Assembly: GCF_013363975.1 (NCBI RefSeq)
Contig: NZ_JABWGN010000012.1
Coordinates: forward strand, 242,918 to 306,917
From: Nonomuraea montanisoli
GTDB taxonomy: Bacteria; Actinomycetota; Actinomycetes; Streptosporangiales; Streptosporangiaceae
DNA: 64,000 bases
Direction of reading: 5' to 3'
Below the pieces are notes generated by a model. That model was not told the DNA's origin. It did no database searches and saw only the letters and a program-made list of their open reading frames with translations. Position numbers and translations under genes: made by a program. How positions within the stretch are numbered: the first letter of the stretch is position 1; each line of letters opens with the position of its first letter. Below are positions 17,333 through 25,405 of this stretch, piece after piece.

Positions 17333-17440
17333 TCCGGCGTCGGCGCCCGCCGTGGTCACACCCCAGGCCGCCGCCGGCCCCGCGGCGCCGGACCTTCGTC
17401 CCGCGAGGGGCCACCAGATCGACTCCACTAGGATCGGGCC

Positions 17441-18382
17441 ATGGTTCTGACCGCGGACGACGTCACCTGGTTCGAGGCGTCCAGGCCGCGCATGGAGGCC
17501 ATCGCCTACCGCCTCCTCGGCTCCGCGGGCGAGGCCGAGGACGCCGTGCAGGAGACGTTCCTGCGCTGGCAGGCCGCCGACGTCGGCCGCATCGAGGTCC
17601 CCGAGGCCTGGCTGACGAAGGTCCTCACCAACCTGTGCCTCAACCAGCTCACCTCCGCGCGGGCGCGCCGCGAGACCTACGTGGGGCGCTGGCTGCCCGA
17701 GCCGCTGCTCGCCGGTGACCCGATGCTCGGCCCGGCCGAGACCGCCGAGCAGCGCGAATCGCTCTCGTACGCGGTCCTCACCCTCATGGAACGCCTCTCC
17801 CCCATCGAACGGGCCGTGTACGTGCTGCGGGAGGCGTTCGACTACCCGCACCGGGAGATCGCCGAGATCCTCGACATCACCGAGGCCGCCAGTCAGCAGA
17901 TCTTCCACCGCGCCAGGAAGCACGTCGCCGACGGCAGGGCCCGCGCCGAGATCGACGAGGCCGCCACCCGGCGCGTCGTCGAGGAGTTCCTGGTGGCCGC
18001 CGCCAGCGGCCGGACCGAGCCGCTCGTCCGCCTGCTCATCGGCGACGCCATCGCCGTCGCCGACGGCGGCGGGAAGATCCCGGCCCGGGTCAAGGCGTTC
18101 GAGGGCGCCTCCGCGGTCGCGACGTTCCTGCGCGGCATGTTCAGACCCAGCGAGGCCAAGCGCGCCATGGTCGGCGGCGCGCCCGCCATCTACGCCTGGA
18201 CCGCCAACGGCGGCCCCGCCGTGGTGGCCGTCGTGGACGGCCGGGTCGTCGGCGTCATGTGCCTGGAGGTCGCCGCCGAAGGCATCGCCGCGTTCCGCAG
18301 CCAGGTCAACCCCGACAAGCTCGCCCGTGCCACCGCCCGATGGGCGGCCACCGACCACGGAGAGCCCCTGGTCTCCTGGTGA
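17441..18382 (+). CDS. ECF41-type sigma factor with SnoaL-like C-terminus
   Basis: A 313-residue sigma factor. Region 2 is MEAIAYRLLGSAGEAEDAVQETFLRW; region 4 is LSPIERAVYVLREAFDYPHREIAEIL. The remaining 130 residues are the SnoaL-like extension that defines ECF41, with the conserved DGGGK and NPDKL motifs. In this group the extension replaces an anti-sigma factor and controls activity. The start lies close behind a TAGGAT-like -10 box, so the message may be nearly leaderless. The usual partner oxidoreductase follows at once but is truncated (18390). A second ECF41 gene is at 43205-44080. Confidence 0.9.
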   Translation: MVLTADDVTWFEASRPRMEAIAYRLLGSAGEAEDAVQETFLRWQAADVGRIEVPEAWLTKVLTNLCLNQLTSARARRETYVGRWLPEPLLAGDPMLGPAETAEQRESLSYAVLTLMERLSPIERAVYVLREAFDYPHREIAEILDITEAASQQIFHRARKHVADGRARAEIDEAATRRVVEEFLVAAASGRTEPLVRLLIGDAIAVADGGGKIPARVKAFEGASAVATFLRGMFRPSEAKRAMVGGAPAIYAWTANGGPAVVAVVDGRVVGVMCLEVAAEGIAAFRSQVNPDKLARATARWAATDHGEPLVSW

Positions 18383-18389
18383 CCCTTGC

Positions 18390-19250
18390 GTGAGGCGCTT
18401 CACACCGCTGTGTGCCGGCCGCCCCGGCGCGCTGCGGCTGCGCGAGCGCCTGGCCAGCCTCGACGCCGGGCGGAGCGTGGTGGTGGTCGGCGGCGGCCTC
18501 ACCGGCCTGGAGGCCGCCACCGAGATCGCCGAGGCCCGCCCGGACCTCCACGTCGCGCTCGCCACCCACGGCGCCCTCGGCGACGGGTTCTCGCCCAAGG
18601 GCCGCGCGCACTTGCGGACGGTCCTCGGCAGGCTCGGGATCACCGTGCACGAGCACGCCGCCGTCACCGGCGTCGAGGCCGGCCGCGTCGTCACCGCCGG
18701 CGGCGCCATCCCGGCCGAGGTCACCGTGTGGACGGCCGGCTTCGCGGTCCGTCCGATCGCGCGGGCGAGCGCCCTGGAGGTCACCGGCACCGGCCGGATC
18801 GTCGTCGACGCGACCATGCGCTCGCTCTCGCACCCGGACGTGTACGCCATCGGCGACGCGGCCCTGGCGATGGGCCCCGGCGACAAGCCGCTGCGCATGT
18901 CGTGCGCCTCGGGCATCCCGACCGCCTGGCAGGCCGCCGACGCGATCACGGCGCGCCTGACCGGCGGGAAGCTGCCGAACGCGCCGCTGCGCTACTTCAA
19001 CCAGTGCGTCTCGCTGGGCCGGAAGGAGGGCCTGATCCAGTACGTCACCGCCGACGACCGCGCCGTGCCGGCCGTCCTGACCGGCCGGCTCGCCGCCGTC
19101 TACAAGGAGCTCATCTGCAAGGGCGCCGCCTGGAGCGTCGCCAACCCGACGTTCGCGCTGCCGGGCCGGCGCCGCCGCGTCACGCGGGAGCCGGCCGCGG
19201 CGGGCTCGGCCGTCAGGACGCCGGCGCGGAGCACGCCGTCCGCGCGGTGA
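18390..19250 (+). pseudogene. N-terminally truncated NAD(P)/FAD oxidoreductase (NDH-2-like)
   Basis: The frame open from GTG 18390 encodes 286 residues that align with the last two thirds of the complete protein at 44141-45322. Present are the NAD(P)-binding motif VVVVGGGLTGLEAATEIAE, the FAD-contact segment HPDVYAIGDAA and the C-terminal GRKEGLIQYVTADD. Absent is the first FAD-binding Rossmann fold of roughly 100 residues, so the enzyme should not hold its flavin. It begins eight bases after the sigma factor stop, so the deletion probably brought the two together. Intact relatives oxidise NAD(P)H with quinones or other acceptors. Confidence 0.75.
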
Positions 19251-19266
19251 CGGCCGCCCCGGCGGG

Positions 19267-20529
19267 CTACGGGTTGTGGAAGGCGACCTCGGGGTTGGCC
19301 GGGGACGGCCCGTCGAGCAGCGGCTGCTTCCTGCCCTTCAGGTGCAGGTCGAAGAACGCGCCGACGTAGGCGCGGGTGAGCTCCAGGGAGCGCAGCGGCG
19401 GCAGGGCGTCAGGCCCCGGCCTGCCGACCGCGTGGTGCAGGATGGTCAGGTCCGTGAAGCTGGCGTGGTCGGTACGGTCCACGGTGAGCCAGCGCTTCCA
19501 GCCGCGCATCTCGCGCCAGCCGTCGTCCCAGGTGTCGTCCTTGCCGGGGACATGGTCGGCCTTGCTGCCGAGCAGCAGGAACGGCCGGTCGAGGGCGACG
19601 ACGGGGTGGAAGGTGCCGTCCAGGTCCACCCCCGCCCGTACGCGCCTGTCGACGACCATGGTGGCCGCGGCGGCGTCGCCGCCGAGGGAGTGGCCCGCCA
19701 TGCCGATCCGCCGGGGAGCGATCATGCGGGCGTTCCTCCAGGCGGGGTGCCGGCCGGTCAGCTCGTCGAGGACGAAGGCGATGTCCTTGGCGCGGTTCCT
19801 GGTGATGGTCGCCTGCCCGCCTTCCGGGGGCTTGGGCTGGTCGCACAGCGGGGCGCAGGTGATGGTCCGGCCGTCGGGCAGGGTGGTGCCGGAGGACTCG
19901 TAGGCGTGGTCGACCAGGGCGACGACGTAGCCGCGGCTGGCCAGGTCCTCGGCCAGGAAGGTGAGGCTGGCGCGCGGGAGGCCGAGCCCGGGAGACAGGA
20001 CGACCAGGGGATGCCGGCCGCGCTCGGGCGCCGCGCCGGTGGCGGCGTAGGTGCGGGTGGCGCTGAGGATCTCGGGCGGAAGCTTGACGCCGGGGGCTTT
20101 GCGCCGCAGCAGCGAGGCGGCCTCCGCGGTGGTCATGTAGGGGGCGGGGGCGCCGGTGGCGGATCGGGCGGGGTAGTACATCGACACCATGAGCCGGCGC
20201 GGGCCCGAGGCGGGCACCCAGGGGTCGGTGCGGCCGCGGTCGACCAGGTACAGGATGTCGCGTCCGACCGGGTGAGGGCCGGTCGGACGGGGAAGCTCCA
20301 GCCGGACGTCTGCGGCCCGAGCGGTGGAGGGGGTCGGTTGCGCGGTCGCGGCGGCAGGGGCTCCCCAGCCGGACGCGGCAGCGGCAGGGGTGGTCCGGCC
20401 GGATGTGGCGGCGGCCGTGGGCCCGCCGGACGCGGCGGTGGCCGCCGTGGCCCAGGCCGGCGCGCTCAGGGTCAGGCAGGCCGTCAGAGGTACGGCCAGC
20501 AGGCGCGCTCGGGTCGACGGTGCTGTCAT
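19267..20529 (-). CDS. Secreted alpha/beta hydrolase (PAF-acetylhydrolase/lipase-like)
   Basis: A 420-residue protein from ATG 20529, preceded by a GGAG ribosome site. Residues 1-30 are a signal peptide (LLAVPLTACLTLSAPAWATA), then a low-complexity Ala/Thr/Pro linker to about residue 70. The nucleophile elbow is GHSLGGD; LVVLSPGLG is the oxyanion strand, and the late HAS in DRTDHASFTD probably carries the catalytic histidine. It resembles actinobacterial platelet-activating-factor acetylhydrolase-like enzymes that cleave short acyl esters outside the cell. An upstream ATG at 20556 would put a charged stretch before the signal. The ABC permease gene ends 42 bases upstream. Confidence 0.85.
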   Translation of the reverse strand: MTAPSTRARLLAVPLTACLTLSAPAWATAATAASGGPTAAATSGRTTPAAAASGWGAPAAATAQPTPSTARAADVRLELPRPTGPHPVGRDILYLVDRGRTDPWVPASGPRRLMVSMYYPARSATGAPAPYMTTAEAASLLRRKAPGVKLPPEILSATRTYAATGAAPERGRHPLVVLSPGLGLPRASLTFLAEDLASRGYVVALVDHAYESSGTTLPDGRTITCAPLCDQPKPPEGGQATITRNRAKDIAFVLDELTGRHPAWRNARMIAPRRIGMAGHSLGGDAAAATMVVDRRVRAGVDLDGTFHPVVALDRPFLLLGSKADHVPGKDDTWDDGWREMRGWKRWLTVDRTDHASFTDLTILHHAVGRPGPDALPPLRSLELTRAYVGAFFDLHLKGRKQPLLDGPSPANPEVAFHNP

Positions 20530-20571
20530 GTGATTTCTCCTGTTCGGAAGGGTCATGAGCGTTCGGGGCGG

Positions 20572-21369
20572 TCATACGTCGCGGCGACGTACGACGATCA
20601 AGGTCACGACAGCGGCGGCCAGGGGCCACAGCGCGAAGGCGGCCCACGAGCCGGCCACCGTCGGCAGGGCGGGGTTGTCGCGCAGCTCGGACAGTCCCAG
20701 GCAGGTGCGCCAGACGTAGAGGGGCACCAGGGCGTACAGGTCGTTGAGCCACTGGTGGACGGTGGGCTGGAAGAAGCTGGGCACGATGACCAGCGCGGCG
20801 CAGACGGTGACGACGGCGGCGGCGGTGTGCCGCAGCAGCGCGCCGATCCCCATGCCGGTCAGCGCGGCCACCGGCGCCAGCAGGGCGTTGGCGGCCAGGA
20901 CGCGCAGCACGCCGGGGTCGCCCGGCGAGACGGCGACGCCGCGGCCGGACAGGACGGCCTGGCTGACGGCGAACGTGCCCGCCGAGATGATCGCGCCGGC
21001 CGCGAGCGTGACCACGGCCACGACGGTGAGCTTGGCGGCCACGACGCGGTGGCGAGCCGGTACGGCGACCAGGGTGAAGCGCATGAGGCCGGTGGCGTAC
21101 TCGCCGACGATCGTCAGGGCGCCCAGGCTGCCGGCGCCGATCATGAGCAGGGAGGCGGACACCCCGCTGAACGCCTCGTCCAAGGGGTTGAACATGGCCT
21201 TCTCCATCGCGGTGAAGCCGGGCCAGCTCTGGTAGGTGTCCAGGCTGCTCTGGGCGGCGAACGCGACTATGGCGAGCGTGCCCGCACCGATGAGCCAGGC
21301 GGTGGAGCGCAGGGACCAGAGTTTGATCCACTCGGCGGCCAGCAGGTCGCGGAACCGGCCGGCGCTCAT
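20572..21369 (-). CDS. ABC-2 family permease
   Basis: A 265-residue membrane protein with about six helices (VVAVVTLAAGAIISAGTFAV, VVTVCAALVIVPSFF, then a final helix before VVRRRDV). It begins inside the stop of the ATPase gene (ATGA at 21366-21369). The pair forms a two-gene ABC exporter resembling bacitracin- or lantibiotic-immunity systems with ATPase plus single permease. The substrate is unknown. It is followed by the secreted hydrolase in the same direction. Confidence 0.85.
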   Translation of the reverse strand: MSAGRFRDLLAAEWIKLWSLRSTAWLIGAGTLAIVAFAAQSSLDTYQSWPGFTAMEKAMFNPLDEAFSGVSASLLMIGAGSLGALTIVGEYATGLMRFTLVAVPARHRVVAAKLTVVAVVTLAAGAIISAGTFAVSQAVLSGRGVAVSPGDPGVLRVLAANALLAPVAALTGMGIGALLRHTAAAVVTVCAALVIVPSFFQPTVHQWLNDLYALVPLYVWRTCLGLSELRDNPALPTVAGSWAAFALWPLAAAVVTLIVVRRRDV

Positions 21370-22325
21370 CGCGCACCACCGGCCAGGGCCTCGGCCCGGC
21401 GGTCCGGCCGAACACCGGTCCGTACGTCGGCCTGGTGGTCGGCGCGGTCGGCGGTCAGCTCCATGAACGCCTCCTCCAGCGAGGCGGCCCGCGGAGCCAG
21501 TGCGTGCAGCATGATGCGGCGCTGATGGGCCAGCTCGCCGATGCGGGAGGCGTCCACCCCGGTCACCGTCAGCGCGTCGCCGCCGTCCGTGCGCACGGTC
21601 GCCCCCTCCAGGGCGAGGACCGCCGCCAGCTCGGCAGGGTCGGGAGTGCGCACCGTGACGGACGCGCCGGCGCCGCGGGCGGCGAACGCGGCCAGGCTCT
21701 CCTCGGCGATCAGCTCGCCGCGGCCGATGACGACCAGGCGGTCGGCGGTGTTCTCCATCTCGCTCATCAGGTGGCTGGAGACCAGCACGGTGCGTCCCTC
21801 GGCGGCCAGGCGCCGGAACAGGCCGCGTACCCAGCGCACGCCCTCGGGGTCCAGGCCGTTGATCGGCTCGTCGAACATCAGCACGGGCGGGTCGCCCAGC
21901 AGGGCGGCGGCGATGCCGAGCCGCTGGCGCATGCCGAGGGAGAAGCCGCCGATCCGGCGTCGCGCCACCGCGGCCAGGCCCACCTCCTCCAGCACCTCGC
22001 TCACCCGGCGGCGGGGCAGCCCGTTGCCGGCCGCCAGCGCGCGCAGGTGGGCGGCGGCGCTGCGGCCGCCGTGGACGTCGGCCGCGTCCAGCAGCGCGCC
22101 GACGTGACGCAGCCCGGCCCGGTGGCGGGCGAACGGGCGGCCGTCGATGGTGGCGGCGCCCGCGGTGGGGCGGTTGAGGCCGAGGATCATGCGCAGGGTG
22201 GTGCTCTTGCCGGCGCCGTTCGGGCCGAGGAACCCGGTGACGTGCCCCGGCCGTACGGTGAAGGTGAGGTCGTGCACCGCCGTCACCGCGCCGTAGCGCT
22301 TGGTCAGTCCGTTGACTTCGATCAC
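21366..22325 (-). CDS. ABC transporter ATP-binding protein (BcrA-like)
   Basis: A 319-residue ATPase from GTG 22325 (VIEVNGLTKRYGAVTAV). Walker A is GPNGAGKST, the signature is FSLGMRQRLG and Walker B is VLMFDEPINGLD with the SSHLMSEME H-loop. The changed signature (SLGMRQR rather than LSGGQ) is usual in BcrA-type immunity ATPases. It is divergent from the histidine kinase at 22423 with about 100 bases between, suggesting control by a two-component system, although no matching regulator gene is present. Confidence 0.88.
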   Translation of the reverse strand: MIEVNGLTKRYGAVTAVHDLTFTVRPGHVTGFLGPNGAGKSTTLRMILGLNRPTAGAATIDGRPFARHRAGLRHVGALLDAADVHGGRSAAAHLRALAAGNGLPRRRVSEVLEEVGLAAVARRRIGGFSLGMRQRLGIAAALLGDPPVLMFDEPINGLDPEGVRWVRGLFRRLAAEGRTVLVSSHLMSEMENTADRLVVIGRGELIAEESLAAFAARGAGASVTVRTPDPAELAAVLALEGATVRTDGGDALTVTGVDASRIGELAHQRRIMLHALAPRAASLEEAFMELTADRADHQADVRTGVRPDRRAEALAGGAR

Positions 22326-22422
22326 GCGGCCAACGTTGTCGCAGCTCGCGGGTGCGCCGCATCGGGCCGCGGGCCGGTTTCCACGGCGCGGGGGTGGCCT
22401 GCGGGCATAGGCCCGCGGGCCG

Positions 22423-23850
22423 ATGCCGGGACGCGAGCGGGTCACTACGATCGACCGGGTGCGCGACAGAACGCCCAGGCCACCCCTTTGGTCACGGTTG
22501 CCCCGTGGCGTGCGGACGCTGCTCGCCTGGTGCGGCGTGGCGGCCTTGGTGCCGCCGCTGTACGCCGTGACGCTGACCGACGGCGAGAACCTGCTCCCGG
22601 TGGGCGCCTCCCATGCGGCGTTCGCTGCGGCCATGGCCGTTCCCCTGGCCTGGGCGCGGCGGCGGCCGGGTGTGGTGCTCGCGGTGGTGCTGAGCGGGGC
22701 CGTCGCGGCGATGGTCCTGGGAGCGCCGGCCCAGCGGTTCTGGCCGCTCTTCCCCGCGGCCGACGTCCTGGTCTGCCTGCTCGCCGCCGCCCGGTCGCGC
22801 CGCGCGGGTCTGGCGGCGGCGGCCGTCGCGCTGCTCGTGCAGGAGACGGCCTACCAGGTGGATCTGGCGCGTCACGGCCTGCGCGCGGGGGCGCCGGGGT
22901 TCGCCGGGCTTGCGGGCCTGCTGGGGCTCGGCGTCGCGGTGGCGTGGCTGGCCGGGACGTTCGTCCGGCAGCGGCGCGCGTACGAGCTGGCGCTGCGCGC
23001 GCACGCCGAGGCCCGGACGGTCACCGAGGAGCGGCTGCGCATAGCGCGTGAGCTGCACGACATGGTCGCGCACAGCATCGGCGTCATCGCCATCCAGGCC
23101 GGCGCGGGCGCCCGGGTGATCGACGACAGTCCGGAGCGGGCGCGCGAGGCGCTGGAGGCGATCGAGGCCACCGGCAGGCAGACGTTGAAGGGGCTGCGGC
23201 ACCTGCTCGGCGTGCTCCGCGCGCCCGAGGACGGGCATCCGGGCGCGCCCGGGAGCAGGCATCCGGGCGTGCCCGGGCGCGACCATCCCGGCCCGTCCGA
23301 GGGCGGGCGTCCCGGCCCGTCCGAGGGCGGACGTCGCGGCGGAGCGGCGTTCCCGGCCGGGCTGGACGATCTGGACCGGCTGGTCCGGACGACCACGGCC
23401 GCCGGTCTGCGGGTGGACGTGCGCCGGCGCGGTGAGCCCCGCCCTCTGCCCGCCGCCGTCGACCGGTCCGCCTTCCGCATCATCCAGGAGTCGGTGACGA
23501 ACGTGCTGCGCCACGCGGGCGCCGACCACTGCCGGGTCGTGATCGACCACGGGGAGGAGGACCTGCGCATCGAGGTCGTCGACGACGGGCCCGCCACCGC
23601 CCGATCCGCCGCTCGGCCCGCCGTCGTCCGCGAGGGCGGCGGCGGGCACGGCATCACCGGCATGCGGGAACGGGTCGCCCTGCTGGACGGCGACTTCGAC
23701 GCGGGCCCCCGGCCCGGCGGCGGCTTCCGCGTCACCGCACGCCTGCCGCTCGCCGACGAGCCGGATCCCAGGTCCCGGGGTCAGAAGACGTTCTTCAGGA
23801 ACGGCAGCAGCGCCGCGGCCGTGCGCTCGGGGAACTCCGACATCGGGTAG
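22423..23850 (+). CDS. Sensor histidine kinase, orphan and with an altered C-terminus
   Basis: About 475 residues. The N-terminal 180 residues contain four to five membrane helices; the phosphorylation box is RIARELHDMVAHSIGVIAIQ, and the ATPase has FRIIQESVTNVLRHAGADH and GGHGITGMRERV. A linker of four 8-residue repeats lies at 23233-23328. Kinases of this kind are normally followed by a LuxR-type regulator gene. Here none follows: the last 23 codons (from 23781) run antisense into the hydrolase gene. The natural end was probably near 23770 and the regulator has been lost. GTG 22459 is an alternative start. Confidence 0.82.
   Translation: MPGRERVTTIDRVRDRTPRPPLWSRLPRGVRTLLAWCGVAALVPPLYAVTLTDGENLLPVGASHAAFAAAMAVPLAWARRRPGVVLAVVLSGAVAAMVLGAPAQRFWPLFPAADVLVCLLAAARSRRAGLAAAAVALLVQETAYQVDLARHGLRAGAPGFAGLAGLLGLGVAVAWLAGTFVRQRRAYELALRAHAEARTVTEERLRIARELHDMVAHSIGVIAIQAGAGARVIDDSPERAREALEAIEATGRQTLKGLRHLLGVLRAPEDGHPGAPGSRHPGVPGRDHPGPSEGGRPGPSEGGRRGGAAFPAGLDDLDRLVRTTTAAGLRVDVRRRGEPRPLPAAVDRSAFRIIQESVTNVLRHAGADHCRVVIDHGEEDLRIEVVDDGPATARSAARPAVVREGGGGHGITGMRERVALLDGDFDAGPRPGGGFRVTARLPLADEPDPRSRGQKTFFRNGSSAAAVRSGNSDIG
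23233..23328. repeat. Four 24-bp units inside the histidine kinase
   Basis: Units start at 23233, 23257, 23281 and 23305 and encode GHPGAPGS, RHPGVPGR, DHPGPSEG and GRPGPSEG. The last pair is nearly identical in DNA. The array lies between the dimerisation and ATPase domains and changes linker length without a frame change. Confidence 0.85.
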
Positions 23851-24563
23851 TGGCCCGCGTCGTCGATCACGACGGCCTGCCCGCGCAGCAGCGACGCCTG
23901 GGTCCGCGCCTCCGCCGCCGGGTCGGGGAAGTCGGGGTCCTTGGCCCCCATGAGGACCAGGACCGGGCAGCGGACCTGGGCGGCGGCCCGCCCGGCGTCG
24001 GGTTCGCGGTTGAGGAGCATGGCGCGCATCGCCTCGCGCCGTCCGCGCTGGCGCAGCATGGCCACCAGCCTGGCGCGGTGTTCGCCCAGGTCGGCGGGCT
24101 TGGCGGTGCGGTGCGCCATGGCGTAGGAGAGGCTCCACAGGCGCGGGGACGCGGCGACCAGCCGGAGCAGCGCGCGGACGGCGACGTTGAGCGGGACGGC
24201 TCTGACGAAACCGTCGATCACCACGATGCCGGCCACCCGCTCGGGCGCCTCGGCGGCGGCGTGGACGATCCCGCCCCCGGCGTAGGAGTTGCCGAGCAGC
24301 ACGGCGCCGGGCGCGTCCAGCTCCTCCAGCAGGGCCACGAGGTCGCCGCCCACCGCGGCCTGGGAGTAGTCGTCCCACCCCGCCGACGACTCCCCGTGGC
24401 CGCGCAGGTCCGTCGTCACCACCCGGTAACCGGCCTCCACCAGCAGGGGGCGCAGCGACCGGTAGGCCCCGCGGATGTCGCCCAGGCCGGGTACGCACAC
24501 GACGAGCGGCCCTTCGCCGGCGCAGTCGTAGGCCAGACGGCCGCCCGGCACGTCAACGAACAT
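23781..24563 (-). CDS. Alpha/beta hydrolase
   Basis: A 260-residue protein starting at ATG 24563 (MFVDVPGGRLAYDCAGEG). The nucleophile elbow is LGNSYAGGG, the acid is in MGAKDPDFPDP and the histidine in DAGHYPMSEFPE, as in haloperoxidase- and esterase-like hydrolases. The reading frame is open upstream, but the longer version is not protein-like. It is the third gene of a small operon after the 33-residue ORF and the membrane protein. Its 3' end overlaps the extended tail of the kinase on the other strand by 70 bases. Confidence 0.87.
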   Translation of the reverse strand: MFVDVPGGRLAYDCAGEGPLVVCVPGLGDIRGAYRSLRPLLVEAGYRVVTTDLRGHGESSAGWDDYSQAAVGGDLVALLEELDAPGAVLLGNSYAGGGIVHAAAEAPERVAGIVVIDGFVRAVPLNVAVRALLRLVAASPRLWSLSYAMAHRTAKPADLGEHRARLVAMLRQRGRREAMRAMLLNREPDAGRAAAQVRCPVLVLMGAKDPDFPDPAAEARTQASLLRGQAVVIDDAGHYPMSEFPERTAAALLPFLKNVF

Positions 24564-24576
24564 CTCGGCGCGCCTC

Positions 24577-25140
24577 CTAGGTGAGGACGTCGACGGCCAG
24601 GCCCAGCACGAGCAGCAGCGCCATGACGCCGCCGGAGAGCGTCGCGCGCCAGGTGATCGGGGCGCGCCGCCGTACCGAGCGGAAGTACAGGACGGCTCCG
24701 GCCACCAGCAGGACCCCCTCGACGGCGGCCGTGGCCCACGGGGCCCGCCACAGCCCGAGGCCGAGCAGCGGCAGGTCACCGGCGTTGCCGGGCAGCAGCG
24801 GCAGGTCGGCGCGGTGGACGAGCAGGTCGAGCAGCCAGTGGCTGAACGTCGTCGCGCCCAGCACCCACCCGGCCCTGCGGCCCCACCGCCAGGCGCCGAG
24901 AGCGCCGTACAGGGCCGACAGCAGCAGCGCGCCCAGCAGCGAGTGGGTGTAGCGCGCGTCGATCAGCGCCTCGCCGTAGGTGCCCGGGGCGACGGCCTGG
25001 AAGGACTCGATCCCGCCCGCCAGGTACAGCACCACGAAGACCACGTCGAGGAACTGCGTGGCGAGCATGAGCGACCACAGCGGGACGCGCGGCTGGGACG
25101 CCTTGACCGCGGCGGCCAGCCCGAAGTGTCCGACGAACAT
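24577..25140 (-). CDS. Small integral membrane protein of unknown function
   Basis: A 187-residue protein from ATG 25140 (MFVGHFGLAAAVKA). It has five hydrophobic helices (PLWSLMLATQFLDVVFVVLYLA, HSLLGALLLSALYGALGAW, VLGATTFSHWLLDLLVH and others). Histidines and aspartates near the helices (GHFG, QFLD, THSLLG, SHWLLDLLVH) resemble the YdjM/LexA-regulated metal-dependent membrane hydrolase-like group, but this assignment is weak. The gene starts immediately after the 33-residue ORF (stop at 25142-25144) and precedes the hydrolase by 13 bases. Confidence 0.75.
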   Translation of the reverse strand: MFVGHFGLAAAVKASQPRVPLWSLMLATQFLDVVFVVLYLAGGIESFQAVAPGTYGEALIDARYTHSLLGALLLSALYGALGAWRWGRRAGWVLGATTFSHWLLDLLVHRADLPLLPGNAGDLPLLGLGLWRAPWATAAVEGVLLVAGAVLYFRSVRRRAPITWRATLSGGVMALLLVLGLAVDVLT

Positions 25141-25141
25141 C

Positions 25142-25243
25142 TCAGCGTCCTTTCCCGGAGGCCGGCTCGGCGGCGCGGGTGGCCCACTGGTCAAGCCATC
25201 CGCACAGAACTGCGAATAACAGCAGAAAAATCAGGAAATCCAC
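25142..25243 (-). CDS. 33-residue single-helix membrane peptide with a TTA codon
   Basis: Starting at GTG 25243 behind a strong GGGGAG ribosome site at six-base spacing, the frame encodes 33 residues. Residues 2-17 are a hydrophobic helix (DFLIFLLLFAVLCGWL), followed by a charged, small-residue tail ending GKGR. Its stop lies one base before the start of the membrane protein at 25140, giving a tight three-gene operon. Codon 9 is TTA, which is rare in this GC-rich DNA and in streptomycetes depends on the bldA tRNA. No homologue is recognised; a leader or small membrane partner are both possible. Confidence 0.55.
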   Translation of the reverse strand: MDFLIFLLLFAVLCGWLDQWATRAAEPASGKGR

Positions 25244-25334
25244 GCTTTTCTCCCCATGTCGGCGCGTCCTCGCGCGGACCGCGTCTCGTGGTACGACGCT
25301 AGGGATCGGGACCGTCCGTCCGGTATCGGACGAA

Positions 25335-25374
25335 TGTCTGGTGCGCCCCCCGGCTGTCTGGTGCGCCCCCCGGC
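25335..25374. repeat. Perfect 20-bp tandem duplication ahead of the LuxR gene
   Basis: Two identical 20-bp copies (25335-25354 and 25355-25374), each beginning TGTCTGGTGCG and ending CCCCCCGGC, lie 32 bases before the LuxR start. The spacing is close to two helical turns. They may be regulator sites or simply a slippage product. Confidence 0.8.
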
Positions 25375-25405
25375 GGCCCGGCCAAGCCCGGGACGCTACA
25401 TTCTG

